DNA from: Bog-473 sp963766995
GTDB lineage: Bacteria; Actinomycetota; Acidimicrobiia; Acidimicrobiales; RAAP-2
DNA: 64,000 bases
NCBI GenBank assembly: GCA_963766995.1
Contig: CAVYCE010000003.1
Location: forward strand, 1 to 64,000
Direction: 5' to 3'
Part shown: positions 52,175-61,346 of the stretch, one piece after another
Position numbering within the stretch: the first letter of the stretch is position 1
Layout: each line of letters begins with the position of its first letter
Made by a program: the position numbers and the translations under genes
Notes under the pieces: generated by a model
What the model saw: only the letters and a program-made list of their open reading frames with translations
Database searches by the model: none
What the model was told of the DNA's origin: nothing

Positions 52175-53026
52175 TCAGCCCAGGAGGCCGGAGAGTTCCG
52201 CTGCAAGCTCAGTGGCCATTTTGCGCAGGTGCCTCGGGTCGGGACCGGCTGAGAGCAGTGAGCGCGACGTGCTGGCCAGAACGCTCCCCGGCGCACAGTC
52301 TCCGAAACGCTCGGCAATCTGCTGCGGCACGGCACCCTGGGCCCCCAAGCCCGGAGCCAAAATCACCCCTCCTAGCTGGGACAATGGGAAGTCTGAAGGC
52401 GCCAGCGTGGCCCCGATTACCGCCCCCACTGTTCCAAGGGGCACGTCGTCGGATTGGTTCCATTCGGCGATCTCCCGCAGCAGTGTTTCCTCCACCGAGA
52501 CGCCCGACGCGGTGACGGCGGTCTGCAACGGCCGGCCTTCGGGGTTCGAGCTTCGAGTCACCACAATCACACCGCGCCCCGTTTCAGCCGCGGCATTGAT
52601 CATCGGCGCCAATGCGGCGAGGCCCAGGTAGGGGTGCACCGTGACCGCGTCGGCAGCCAGTGGGCTCCCCTCCTGCAACCATGCTCCGGCGTAGGCCGCG
52701 GCGGTCGAGTCGATGTCGCCTCGCTTGGCGTCGGCAATGACCAGGAGGTCGGCCGATTGCGCATCAACGATCAATCGCTCCAACTCGGCCATGCCGGCCG
52801 ACCCATGACGTTCGAAGAAGGCCACCTGGGGCTTGATCACGGGAACTGCACCAGAGAAAGCCTCGATGCAAATGGCCGTGAAGGCACGCAGGCCGGACGC
52901 GTCATCGGATAACTGCCATGAGGCCAAGAGTTCGGCCGAAGGGTCGACGCCGGCACAGAGTGGCCCGCTTCTGTGCACCGCGGCCGCTACCCGCTCACCG
53001 AAGCTCGCTCTCGTCGCACTGCTCAT
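52175..53026 (-). CDS. pyrF: Orotidine 5'-phosphate decarboxylase, type 2
   Basis: Last step to UMP. The 283 residues are the longer subfamily found in mycobacteria and myxobacteria; the catalytic segment is IADAKRGDIDSTA (Asp-Lys-Asp), with VTVHPYLG and the phosphate loop ILAPGLGAQG. The ATG at 53026 overlaps the pyrD stop (ATGA), so the 150-residue longer frame is rejected. Confidence 0.96.
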   Translation of the reverse strand: MSSATRASFGERVAAAVHRSGPLCAGVDPSAELLASWQLSDDASGLRAFTAICIEAFSGAVPVIKPQVAFFERHGSAGMAELERLIVDAQSADLLVIADAKRGDIDSTAAAYAGAWLQEGSPLAADAVTVHPYLGLAALAPMINAAAETGRGVIVVTRSSNPEGRPLQTAVTASGVSVEETLLREIAEWNQSDDVPLGTVGAVIGATLAPSDFPLSQLGGVILAPGLGAQGAVPQQIAERFGDCAPGSVLASTSRSLLSAGPDPRHLRKMATELAAELSGLLG

Positions 53027-53976
53027 GTCGCTCCATTCTTGCGCGCCGTCGCGCGCAGATCGCCCACCGTCGTTCCTCGTTTTGCACACCAACGCTCCAC
53101 TCCGCGCAGCACCTTCCAGGGTGCCCTCGGGTCGCGGAACGTGGCGGTGCCCACCTGTACCGCATCTGCGCCGGCGTGTAGGAACTCGACGGCATCGCGA
53201 GCCGAAGCCACTCCCCCTACCCCCACGATGGCGGCAGCGGGAAAGGCTTTGCGGCACTCCCACACCGCCCGCACCGCCACTGGGTGCACCATGGGACCGG
53301 ACAGGCCGCCGCCGCCGGCCCCCAACACGGGTTGTCCAGATTCTTCGTCTAGGGCCAGGCCGAGCAAGGTGTTGGTGAGGGTCAGGGCTTCTGCCCCAGC
53401 ATCGAGAGCTCCGGCGGCGATCTCGACGATGTTGGGCACGTTCGGGCTCAACTTGGCCCAGCGCGGCAGCCCGCATTCGGTGACCGACAAGACCTCCGCC
53501 GTGGCCGCCGCCGAGTGGGCGAACATGCGCGACCGGTCCTCCACGTTGGGACAGCTGACGTTGACCTCGACCGCGACCAGGGCTGAGGCGCCAGCGACTG
53601 AGGTCGTGGTGGCCGCGGCAATGGCCGCCGCGGCGTCCCGATAGTCACTGACTGACTGGCCCCAAATACTGACCACCACCCTCGCCCCCAGAGCGCTCAG
53701 ACGTGGCAGGTCTTCTTCCAACCAGACCTGGAGTCCCGGTCCCTGCAGACCAACGCTGTTCAGCATTCCCACGCCTACCTCGTGCACGCGAGGGGCCGGG
53801 TTCCCGGGCCAGGGGTGGATCGAGAGTGACTTCACGACGACAGCTCCGAGGGCAGAGAGCTCTCCGTAGTCGGAGAGCTCAACCCCATGTCCCGAGGTGC
53901 CCGACGCCGTCATCACCGGATTGGGCAGTGCGACTGAACCCACGTGGGTGGCCAGATCGACGCTGCCTGGCGTCAT
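53023..53976 (-). CDS. pyrD: Dihydroorotate dehydrogenase, class 1
   Basis: Oxidises dihydroorotate to orotate with FMN. The 317-residue barrel has VNVSCPNVE, whose Cys is the class 1 catalytic base (class 2 has Ser), and the FMN-phosphate loops VGVGGV and VQVGTATF. Class 1B enzymes need the PyrK electron-transfer subunit, but no pyrK is present; carB and pyrF overlap the gene directly on both sides. PyrK may be elsewhere, or another acceptor is used. Confidence 0.93.
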   Translation of the reverse strand: MTPGSVDLATHVGSVALPNPVMTASGTSGHGVELSDYGELSALGAVVVKSLSIHPWPGNPAPRVHEVGVGMLNSVGLQGPGLQVWLEEDLPRLSALGARVVVSIWGQSVSDYRDAAAAIAAATTTSVAGASALVAVEVNVSCPNVEDRSRMFAHSAAATAEVLSVTECGLPRWAKLSPNVPNIVEIAAGALDAGAEALTLTNTLLGLALDEESGQPVLGAGGGGLSGPMVHPVAVRAVWECRKAFPAAAIVGVGGVASARDAVEFLHAGADAVQVGTATFRDPRAPWKVLRGVERWCAKRGTTVGDLRATARKNGAT

Positions 53977-56900
53977 TGTCCGGCGCCGTGCAGTTCTTGC
54001 AGCGAGCGCACCACCAACGGGTGGACGCGACCGTCGGCCATCCCGGTGGCCGCGGCACGTGCCGCGGCCAAGGTGGTGAGGCAGGGCACGTGATACGCGA
54101 CGGAGGCGGTGCGAATGTGTTGGCCGTCAGCCCGTGGGCCTAGACCACGCGGCGTGTTGATGACCAGTTGCACCTTGCCCTGGGCGATGAGGGCGACGGC
54201 ATCGGAGGCCACCCCCTCCTCGCCCACCTTGGCCACCAGTGTCTCCACGTTGAGTCCGTTGGATCGGAGGTAGCCAGCAGTGCCGAGCGTGGCCGCGATG
54301 GAGAAGCCCATGGAATCAAACAAGCGCGCCACTTCGAGTCCGGCCGGTTTGTCCCGGTCAGCGAGTGAAAGAAAGACGGTGCCCGACTCGGGCAGTCGGG
54401 TGCCCGCCGCCATCTGGCTCTTGGCGAACGCCAGCCCGAAGGTGATGTCGATGCCCATGACCTCACCGGTCGATCGCATTTCAGGACCGAGCAAGGTATC
54501 CACGCCGGGGAAACGGTCAAAGGGCAGCACCGCTTCTTTCACGCTGACGTAGTCCAACGTCTTGATCTGACCGACCGCATTGGCCGGCAGGAGGCCCTCT
54601 TGGCGCAACTGCTCCAGCGACTGACCCACCATGACGCGGGCCGCCACCATGGCCAACGGGACGCCGGTGGCCTTGGCCACAAAGGGGACAGTGCGACTGG
54701 CTCGTGGGTTCGCCTCGAGCACAAAGACCTGATCGTCCTTGACGGCGAACTGCACATTGATGAGTCCGCACACGTCGAGGGCCGTGGCCAGAGCACGAGT
54801 GTGGGTCTCCAATGCCGCCAACACATCGGTGCTGAGCGACTGCGGCGGCAGCGTGCAGGCCGAGTCGCCGGAGTGGACACCGGCTTCTTCGACGTGCTCC
54901 ATGATGCCGCCGATGAGGATCTCACCGGTGCTGTCGCGCACGGCATCGACGTCGACCTCGGTGGCATCCTCCAAGAAGCGGTCCACCAGCACCGGTCGCT
55001 CGGCGGTGACGCCACCTTCACGAGCCAGCGCCCCCGTGGTCAAGGTATGCATCACCCGTCGAACCGCTTCGTCGTCGTAGACGATCTCCATGGCTCGCCC
55101 ACCCAGCACGTAGCTCGGACGCAACAACACCGGATAGCCCACTTTGCCCGCGATCGAAAGTGCCTCGGCTGTGTTGGTGGCGGTGCCTCCGGGAGGTTGG
55201 GGTACATCGAGCTTGGCGCAGAGCGCATTCCACTGCTCTCGGTCCTCGGCCAGGTCGATGGACTCGGGGCTGGTGCCCAGGACCAAACCGGGCGGGAGGG
55301 TACCGGCCAACTTCAACGGCGTCTGCCCCCCCAGGGCCACAATGATGCCGACCACGTTGCCTCCGGCGGCCTGCTCGGCCTCGAGCACGTTGGCGACATC
55401 CTCGGCGGTGAGCGGTTCAAAGTAGAGGCGGTCCGACGTGTCGTAGTCGGTGGAAACTGTCTCGGGATTGCAGTTGACCATGACGGTCTCGTACCCGGCA
55501 TCGCGCAAGGTCATGGAGGCATGGACGCAGCAGTAGTCGAACTCGATCCCCTGCCCAATGCGATTGGGTCCCGACCCGAGGATGATCACCCGATCTCGCT
55601 CGGAGCGCCGCACTTCGTCCTCCTCTTCGTAGGTGGCGTAGTGGTACGGCGTGAAGGCTTCAAATTCGGCGGCGCACGTGTCGACCGTTTTGAAGGTGGC
55701 ACGCACCCCGAGGCTGAGCCTCTCCGCTCGGATGTCGGCCTCCGTGCGGCCTCGCAGATAGGCCAGTTGTGCATCGGAAAAGCCCAACCGCTTGGCCCGC
55801 CGATAATCGGCTTTCGTGAGTTCCCCTGCAGCTTCAAAGCGGACCCGCTCGTCCACAATGCGCTGTAGCTGGGCGATGAACCAGGGATCGATGCCCGTGC
55901 GGGTCACCACGGTGGCCTCGTCAGTGCCTCGTCGCAGCACCGCTTCGAGCTCGAAGATTCGATCTGGAGTGGCGATGCCCACCTTGTGCAGCAACTCGTC
56001 GTCGCTGAAGTCATGCAGCACCGCTTCGGTGGGGTCGGCGTTGAGACCAGCCCTCCCCTGTTCTAACGAGCGCAGCGCTTTTTGCAGTGACTCACAGAAG
56101 GTCCGGCCGATGGCCATAACCTCCCCCACCGACTGCATGCGCGTACCCAGACGACCGTCGGCACCGGGCAGCTTCTCGAAAGCCCATCGAGGCACCTTGG
56201 TCACCACGTAGTCGATGGAGGGCTCGAAAGACGCCGGAGTGGCCTTCGTGATGTCGTTGGGGATCTCGTCCAAGAGATAGCCCACGGCCAGACGGGCCGC
56301 GATCTTGGCGATGGGAAAGCCAGTGGCCTTGGACGCCAACGCAGACGAGCGTGAGACCCGCGGGTTCATTTCGACGATGACTCGTCGGCCGGTTTGTGGA
56401 TCAACGGCGAACTGGACGTTGGATCCACCAGTCTCGACTCCGACCCGGCGCAAGCAGGCAAAGGCATCGTCGCGCATGGCCTGGTATTCGACGTCGGTCA
56501 GGGTCTGGGCTGGCGCCACCGTGATGGAGTCTCCGGTGTGGACACCCATCGGATCGAAGTTCTCGATGGAGCACACGACGACGCAGTTATCCGCCGCGTC
56601 GCGCATGACCTCGAGTTCGTATTCCTTCCAGCCCGCAATGGATTGCTCCACCAGAATCTGGCCCACGGGGCTGGCGTCCAGTCCCTCGGCCGCTAATCGG
56701 GAGAACTCTTCGGCGTCCTGGGCGATGCCGGTCCCCTTGCCACCCAGAATGAAGCTGGGGCGCACCATGATCGGAAACCCGATCTCCTGGGCGATCTCCT
56801 CGGCCTCGTGCAGGGAGTGGGCGAAACCCGAGGGCGGCACTTCCAGGCCGATCTCTTGCATGGCTGCCTTAAAGCGGTCCCGGTCTTCCGCCGTGGAGAT

Positions 56901-57266
56901 GGCGTCGGGTCGAGCGCCGATAACTTCGACGCCAAAGCGCTCGAGCACGCCAAGCTCGACGAGGCGCATGGTGAGGTTCAGCGCCGTTTGGCCACCCAGC
57001 GTCGGCAGTAGCGCGTCGGGGCGTTCCTTCTCAATGATGGCGGTCAGCACGTCGGGGTCGAGGGGCTCGATATAGGTACTGTCGGCCGTGGCCGGGTCCG
57101 TCATGATGGTGGCCGGGTTCGAGTTGGCCAAAATGACCCGGTAGCCCTCTTGGCGCAGGACGCGACAGGCTTGGGTGCCCGAGTAGTCGAATTCACAGGC
57201 CTGACCGATGACGATCGGACCAGAGCCAATGACCAAAATGGATTGCAGATCGTCGCGGCGCGGCAC
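53973..57266 (-). CDS. carB: Carbamoyl-phosphate synthase large subunit
   Basis: Makes carbamoyl phosphate for pyrimidines and arginine. The 1097 residues contain the two duplicated ATP-grasp halves (GSGPIVIGQACEFDYSG near the start and GSGPNRIGQGIEFDYCCVH in the middle) and the C-terminal MGS-like allosteric domain (FLSLADRDKPAGLEVARLF onward). The GTG at 57266 has GAGGG 8 bp upstream; the longer frame runs into carA. The stop overlaps pyrD. Confidence 0.97.
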   Translation of the reverse strand: MPRRDDLQSILVIGSGPIVIGQACEFDYSGTQACRVLRQEGYRVILANSNPATIMTDPATADSTYIEPLDPDVLTAIIEKERPDALLPTLGGQTALNLTMRLVELGVLERFGVEVIGARPDAISTAEDRDRFKAAMQEIGLEVPPSGFAHSLHEAEEIAQEIGFPIMVRPSFILGGKGTGIAQDAEEFSRLAAEGLDASPVGQILVEQSIAGWKEYELEVMRDAADNCVVVCSIENFDPMGVHTGDSITVAPAQTLTDVEYQAMRDDAFACLRRVGVETGGSNVQFAVDPQTGRRVIVEMNPRVSRSSALASKATGFPIAKIAARLAVGYLLDEIPNDITKATPASFEPSIDYVVTKVPRWAFEKLPGADGRLGTRMQSVGEVMAIGRTFCESLQKALRSLEQGRAGLNADPTEAVLHDFSDDELLHKVGIATPDRIFELEAVLRRGTDEATVVTRTGIDPWFIAQLQRIVDERVRFEAAGELTKADYRRAKRLGFSDAQLAYLRGRTEADIRAERLSLGVRATFKTVDTCAAEFEAFTPYHYATYEEEDEVRRSERDRVIILGSGPNRIGQGIEFDYCCVHASMTLRDAGYETVMVNCNPETVSTDYDTSDRLYFEPLTAEDVANVLEAEQAAGGNVVGIIVALGGQTPLKLAGTLPPGLVLGTSPESIDLAEDREQWNALCAKLDVPQPPGGTATNTAEALSIAGKVGYPVLLRPSYVLGGRAMEIVYDDEAVRRVMHTLTTGALAREGGVTAERPVLVDRFLEDATEVDVDAVRDSTGEILIGGIMEHVEEAGVHSGDSACTLPPQSLSTDVLAALETHTRALATALDVCGLINVQFAVKDDQVFVLEANPRASRTVPFVAKATGVPLAMVAARVMVGQSLEQLRQEGLLPANAVGQIKTLDYVSVKEAVLPFDRFPGVDTLLGPEMRSTGEVMGIDITFGLAFAKSQMAAGTRLPESGTVFLSLADRDKPAGLEVARLFDSMGFSIAATLGTAGYLRSNGLNVETLVAKVGEEGVASDAVALIAQGKVQLVINTPRGLGPRADGQHIRTASVAYHVPCLTTLAAARAAATGMADGRVHPLVVRSLQELHGAGQ

Positions 57267-57291
57267 GGTGCTGTCCCTCTCTCCCTCTGCC

Positions 57292-58392
57292 TCAGTGCTG
57301 CCCGGCGCGTGCCAGTGGCGCCCCCATGAGGTGGCGGAACTCGGCGAAGAGGTAGCGAGCGTCGTGGGGTCCAGGTGCCGCCTCTGGGTGGTACTGCACT
57401 GAAAAGGCAGCGGCCGTGGTGGAACGAATGCCCTCAATCACCCCGTCATTGAGGTTGACGTGTGTGACTTCTGCCTCGGACACTGAATCGGCGGCCACGG
57501 CGTAGTTGTGGTTCTGGCTGGTGATCTCCACCACGCCGGTCGACAGTCGCTGCACCGGGTGATTGGCCCCGTGGTGTCCGAAGGGCAACTTGTAGGTGGT
57601 GCCACCCAGCGCCGTGGCCAGCAACTGATGGCCCAGGCAGATACCAAAGATCGGGACCCGGCCCAACAGGTCGGCGATGGTGGCCGCCGGCCCTGGCAGT
57701 GCAGCTGGATCACCTGGACCGTTCGAGAGAAAGACGCCATCGGGCTCGAGGGCGAGAACATCGGAGGCCGAGGTCCCGGCCGGCACCACCAATACGGTGC
57801 CGAGTTCGGTCAGCTGGCGGACCATGGTGGCCTTGACCCCGAAGTCGAAGGCCACAATGCGCAGCCCGCCCTCACCGTAAGTGGTGACGGTCGATCGGGT
57901 CACGCCGGTGACCAAGTCAACGCCATCGGTACCGGGAGTAGCAGCGGCAGCGGCCTGCAGCTCCAATTCGGACGCAGTACCGAAGGCGCAGGGCATGGCC
58001 CCGGCGTCGCGCAGGTGCCGGGTCAGGCGCCGCGTGTCGACACCGGTGATGGCGGCAATGTCGTGACGGATGAGAAACGCTTCGAGTCCCTCGGTAGAGC
58101 GCCAATTGGAAGGCACGGTGGTCAGGTCCCGTACCACGACGCCCCGGCAATGCGGTGCGATGGCCTCGTCGTCCTCAGCGTTGGTGCCGTAGTTGCCGAT
58201 GTGGGTGCTGGTAAAGGCGATGACCTGTCCGGCGTAGGACGGGTCCGAAATGATCTCCTGGTAGCCGCTCATAGCCGTGTTGAACACCAGCTCGCCGGTG
58301 GAGGTGGGGCGCGCCGCGCCTGCCGCCTCACCTTCGAAGACAGCGCCGTCCGCGGTCACCAGTCGTGCGGGCGCCCGCTCTGGCTCTCTCAT
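57292..58392 (-). CDS. carA: Carbamoyl-phosphate synthase small (glutaminase) subunit
   Basis: Class I glutamine amidotransferase that passes ammonia to CarB. The 366 residues have the CarA N-domain (FNTAMSGYQEIISDPSYAGQ) and the triad: Cys in FGICLGHQLL and the His/Glu pair in VQYHPEA. The ATG overlaps the pyrC stop (ATGA), and carB follows 25 bp downstream. Confidence 0.97.
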   Translation of the reverse strand: MREPERAPARLVTADGAVFEGEAAGAARPTSTGELVFNTAMSGYQEIISDPSYAGQVIAFTSTHIGNYGTNAEDDEAIAPHCRGVVVRDLTTVPSNWRSTEGLEAFLIRHDIAAITGVDTRRLTRHLRDAGAMPCAFGTASELELQAAAAATPGTDGVDLVTGVTRSTVTTYGEGGLRIVAFDFGVKATMVRQLTELGTVLVVPAGTSASDVLALEPDGVFLSNGPGDPAALPGPAATIADLLGRVPIFGICLGHQLLATALGGTTYKLPFGHHGANHPVQRLSTGVVEITSQNHNYAVAADSVSEAEVTHVNLNDGVIEGIRSTTAAAFSVQYHPEAAPGPHDARYLFAEFRHLMGAPLARAGQH

Positions 58393-59711
58393 CGCTGCGC
58401 CACCCCGCCAATGACCACGGCCTCGCCGCGCAACACGGTGTGACGGACGGCACCGGTGAACTCACGCCCGGCGTAGGGCGTGTTGCGGCTCCGACTGGCC
58501 AGTCGACTGGGGTCAACCAGCGTGGTGGAGGTCGGGTCGAAGATGCACAGGTTGGCCATCGAGCCGATGGCGATGGGGCCACCTTGTGCGCTGTGACCGG
58601 CGCGGCGGTCATCGCTGGCCCGCAGTCCGGCGATGGCGGCCGGCTGCGCGCTCATCAAAGCGAAGATCCGCTCCGGTGCCAGTGTCCCCGACAACACCTG
58701 CCAGGCGATGGGCAGGGCTGTCTGGAGGCCGAGCATGCCCGGAGGCGCTTGATCGAACGGAACGTCCTTGGTCTCAGGAGCGTGGGGGGCGTGGTCGGTG
58801 GCAATGGCGTCGATGGTGCCGTCGCACAAGCCGGCGATCACCGCCGCCACGTCCGAATCGGTGCGCAGCGGCGGGTTCACCTTGAACACCGGGTCGTAGT
58901 CGGCCACCAGCGCGTGAGTCAGCAACATGTGGTGTGGTGCCGCCTCGGCCGTGACCGGGAGCCCTTCGTGTTTGGCCTGGCGCACCAACTCAACCGATCC
59001 GGCGGTGGAAAGGTGGAGGAAGTGCAGCGGGGCACCCGTCAGACGGACCAGCTGGATGTCACGGGCCACCATGGACTCCTCGGCGGCGGCCGGAATACCG
59101 GGCAAGCCCAGCCGGCTCGACCAGCACCCTTCGTGCATGGCGCCACCGGCGGCCAGGCATTCGTCTTCGCAGTGCTGAGCCAGCGTGACGCCCAGCCCCT
59201 TGGCGTACTCGAGCGAACGCCGCATCAGCGTGCCGTCCTGCACACCGGCGCCGTCATCGGTGAAGAGCAGCACTCCGAGGGCGGCCATTTCGGCCAGCGG
59301 CGCCATGGACTTTCCGGCCCGCCCGACGGTGATGGCTCCCGCCACTGCCACCTCAGCCAGGGCTGTGCGTCCGAGGGCCAGGACGTCTCGCGCCACTCCG
59401 GCACTGTCGATGGCTGGTTCGGTGTTGGGCATGGCCACGACGGCAGTGAATCCACCCAGTGCGGCCGCCCTGGCTCCGGTCTCGACCGTTTCGGCTTCTT
59501 CTCGACCCGGCTGACGCAGGTGGGTGTGCAGGTCAACTAGTCCAGGACCGACGAGGCAGTCGGTGGCATCGAGGACGAGGACACCAGCCGGCGCTTTAAT
59601 GTCGCTGTCGATGGACAGCACGGTGTCGCCCGCCATGGCTAGGTCGGCCCGGCGGACACCCTCGGGCGTCACCACCGAACCGCCGCGTATGAGCAGCGTG
59701 GCCTCAGCCAT
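58389..59711 (-). CDS. pyrC: Dihydroorotase
   Basis: Ring closure of carbamoyl aspartate. The 440-residue amidohydrolase shows the metal ligands in DLHTHLRQPG, further His residues in QHCEDE and LHLSTAGS, and the catalytic Asp in IATDHAPH, typical of the type I (multi-enzyme-like) class. The ATG at 59711 lies 8 bp inside the pyrB end; upstream residues of the longest frame are antisense-like. Confidence 0.96.
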   Translation of the reverse strand: MAEATLLIRGGSVVTPEGVRRADLAMAGDTVLSIDSDIKAPAGVLVLDATDCLVGPGLVDLHTHLRQPGREEAETVETGARAAALGGFTAVVAMPNTEPAIDSAGVARDVLALGRTALAEVAVAGAITVGRAGKSMAPLAEMAALGVLLFTDDGAGVQDGTLMRRSLEYAKGLGVTLAQHCEDECLAAGGAMHEGCWSSRLGLPGIPAAAEESMVARDIQLVRLTGAPLHFLHLSTAGSVELVRQAKHEGLPVTAEAAPHHMLLTHALVADYDPVFKVNPPLRTDSDVAAVIAGLCDGTIDAIATDHAPHAPETKDVPFDQAPPGMLGLQTALPIAWQVLSGTLAPERIFALMSAQPAAIAGLRASDDRRAGHSAQGGPIAIGSMANLCIFDPTSTTLVDPSRLASRSRNTPYAGREFTGAVRHTVLRGEAVVIGGVAQR

Positions 59712-60687
59712 GTTCGTTTTCACTCGGCCACTCGCCGCCCAACATGAGGAAGAGGATGGCCATGCGCACAGCCACGCCATTGGTCACCTGCTGCGTCATC
59801 ACCGCACGGGGAAGGTCGGCCACGTCCGAGGCGATCTCAACGCCGCGCATCATGGGGCCGGGGTGGGTGACGATGGCATCGTCGCTGAGCAAGGCCACCC
59901 GACGCGAGGTCAGACCCCAGCCGGCGGTGTACTCGCGCAGACTGGGGAGGAAGGATCCACTGCCCCGCTCAGATTGCAGCCGGAGCAGGGACACCACGTC
60001 GGCATTGCCCAGCGCCGTGTCGAAGTCGTCGGCCACCGTCACCGGCCATCCCTCGAGCGAAGGCGGCAGCAGACTGCCAGGAGCGGCCAAAGTGACCTGG
60101 GCTCCCAGTGCGCTGTAGGCCAGGACCTCGGAACGGGCCACCCGGCTGTGGCGGATGTCTCCCACAATCAGCACCCGCAGGCCTTCGAAGCAGTCGATGC
60201 CGAGCTCCTCCGGTGCGGCGCCCTTGCGTTCGGCCAGCACCTGGCGCACGGTGAAACAGTCGAGCAGCGCCTGGGTCGGGTGTTCGTGCCAGCCGTCCCC
60301 GGCGTTGATCACTTTGGCCCGGCTGGCCCACCGGGCCACCTGGTGCGGAGCGCCCGATGAGGCGTGCCGGATGATCAGGGCATCGATCCCTAGCGCTTCC
60401 ACCGTCTCGACGGTGTCGCGAAGCGATTCACCCTTCTTGACCGAGGAGCTGGCCACAGCGAGGGAGAGGACATCAGCCGAGAGCCGCTTGGCCGCCGTCT
60501 CGAAGGAGAGCCTGGTCCTCGTCGACTCCTCGAAGAAGAGGGTGGCTACTACCTTGCCGCGCAGCGTGGGCACCTTGGGCACCGAACGGCGTTCAACTTC
60601 GGCAAATGCCTCGGCCACCCGCAACACCTCGGCGATGCCATCGGTGCCCAGGTCGTTGATGGAGAGGAGGTGCTGGGGCCGGGTCAC
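59704..60687 (-). CDS. pyrB: Aspartate carbamoyltransferase catalytic subunit
   Basis: Committed step of pyrimidine synthesis. The 327 residues contain STRTRLSFETAAKRL (carbamoyl-phosphate loop), EHPTQALLDCFTV and HPGPMMRGVEI. No regulatory pyrI gene is present; association with PyrC, as in some bacteria, is possible since pyrC overlaps it. The start overlaps the pyrR stop by 4 bp. Confidence 0.97.
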   Translation of the reverse strand: MTRPQHLLSINDLGTDGIAEVLRVAEAFAEVERRSVPKVPTLRGKVVATLFFEESTRTRLSFETAAKRLSADVLSLAVASSSVKKGESLRDTVETVEALGIDALIIRHASSGAPHQVARWASRAKVINAGDGWHEHPTQALLDCFTVRQVLAERKGAAPEELGIDCFEGLRVLIVGDIRHSRVARSEVLAYSALGAQVTLAAPGSLLPPSLEGWPVTVADDFDTALGNADVVSLLRLQSERGSGSFLPSLREYTAGWGLTSRRVALLSDDAIVTHPGPMMRGVEIASDVADLPRAVMTQQVTNGVAVRMAILFLMLGGEWPSENEHG

Positions 60688-61253
60688 TTGTTCTCCAAGG
60701 TCCCGATCCAGACGCCGTCGTCGCCCACGTCGACCATTTCCTCGCGCCGCGTGGGCAGGTTTTTGCCGACGTAGTCGGGCCGGATGGGCAGTTCGCGGTG
60801 ACCCCGATCGATCATCACGGCCAGCTGCACCGAGCGGGCGCGCCCAAAGTCGTTGAGCGCATTGAGAGCGGCTCGAATGGTGCGGCCAGTGAACAGGACG
60901 TCGTCGACCAGGACGACCACTCGGCCGTTGAGGTCACACGGAATGTTGGTCACGGCCTCAGGCAGCACAGGTCGAAGCCCGATGTCGTCGCGGTAGAAAG
61001 CCACGTCGAGCGTGCCCACCGACAACTCGGCTCCCTCAATCTGCATGAGATTCTCGGCCATGCGGGTGGCCAGCGGAATGCCGCCGGTCTGCAGGCCGAT
61101 CAGCACGAGCTCCTCCGTGCCCCCGTTGCGCTCCACCACTTCGTGCGACATGCGCGTCAGGGCGCGCTGTACGTCGGAAGCGGAAAGGACCTGGGAGTGG
61201 GCCACGAATACGCCACCCAGGGGTCGGGTGTGACTGCGCTCGCGTTCGGCCAC
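60684..61253 (-). CDS. pyrR: PyrR regulatory protein / uracil phosphoribosyltransferase
   Basis: UMP-responsive RNA-binding regulator of the pyr operon, often with weak uracil phosphoribosyltransferase activity. The PRPP loop VVLVDDVLFTGRTIRAAL, YRDDIG and the RGHRELPIRPDYVGKN segment are diagnostic. I chose the GTG at 61253 (189 residues) because a perfect AGGAGG sits 4 bp upstream; a GTG at 61289 is the longest option. In mycobacteria PyrR is thought to act by hiding the ribosome site, which would fit this strong site. First gene of the pyr operon. Confidence 0.94.
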   Translation of the reverse strand: MAERERSHTRPLGGVFVAHSQVLSASDVQRALTRMSHEVVERNGGTEELVLIGLQTGGIPLATRMAENLMQIEGAELSVGTLDVAFYRDDIGLRPVLPEAVTNIPCDLNGRVVVLVDDVLFTGRTIRAALNALNDFGRARSVQLAVMIDRGHRELPIRPDYVGKNLPTRREEMVDVGDDGVWIGTLENK

Positions 61254-61346
61254 TGCTCCTCCTGTCCGTATGAGCCTCACGGGACTCACTTCACGGTCAG
61301 ATGGACACTCTATCGCGACTGGCGTCGGCGAAACAGGGCCGAGCGG

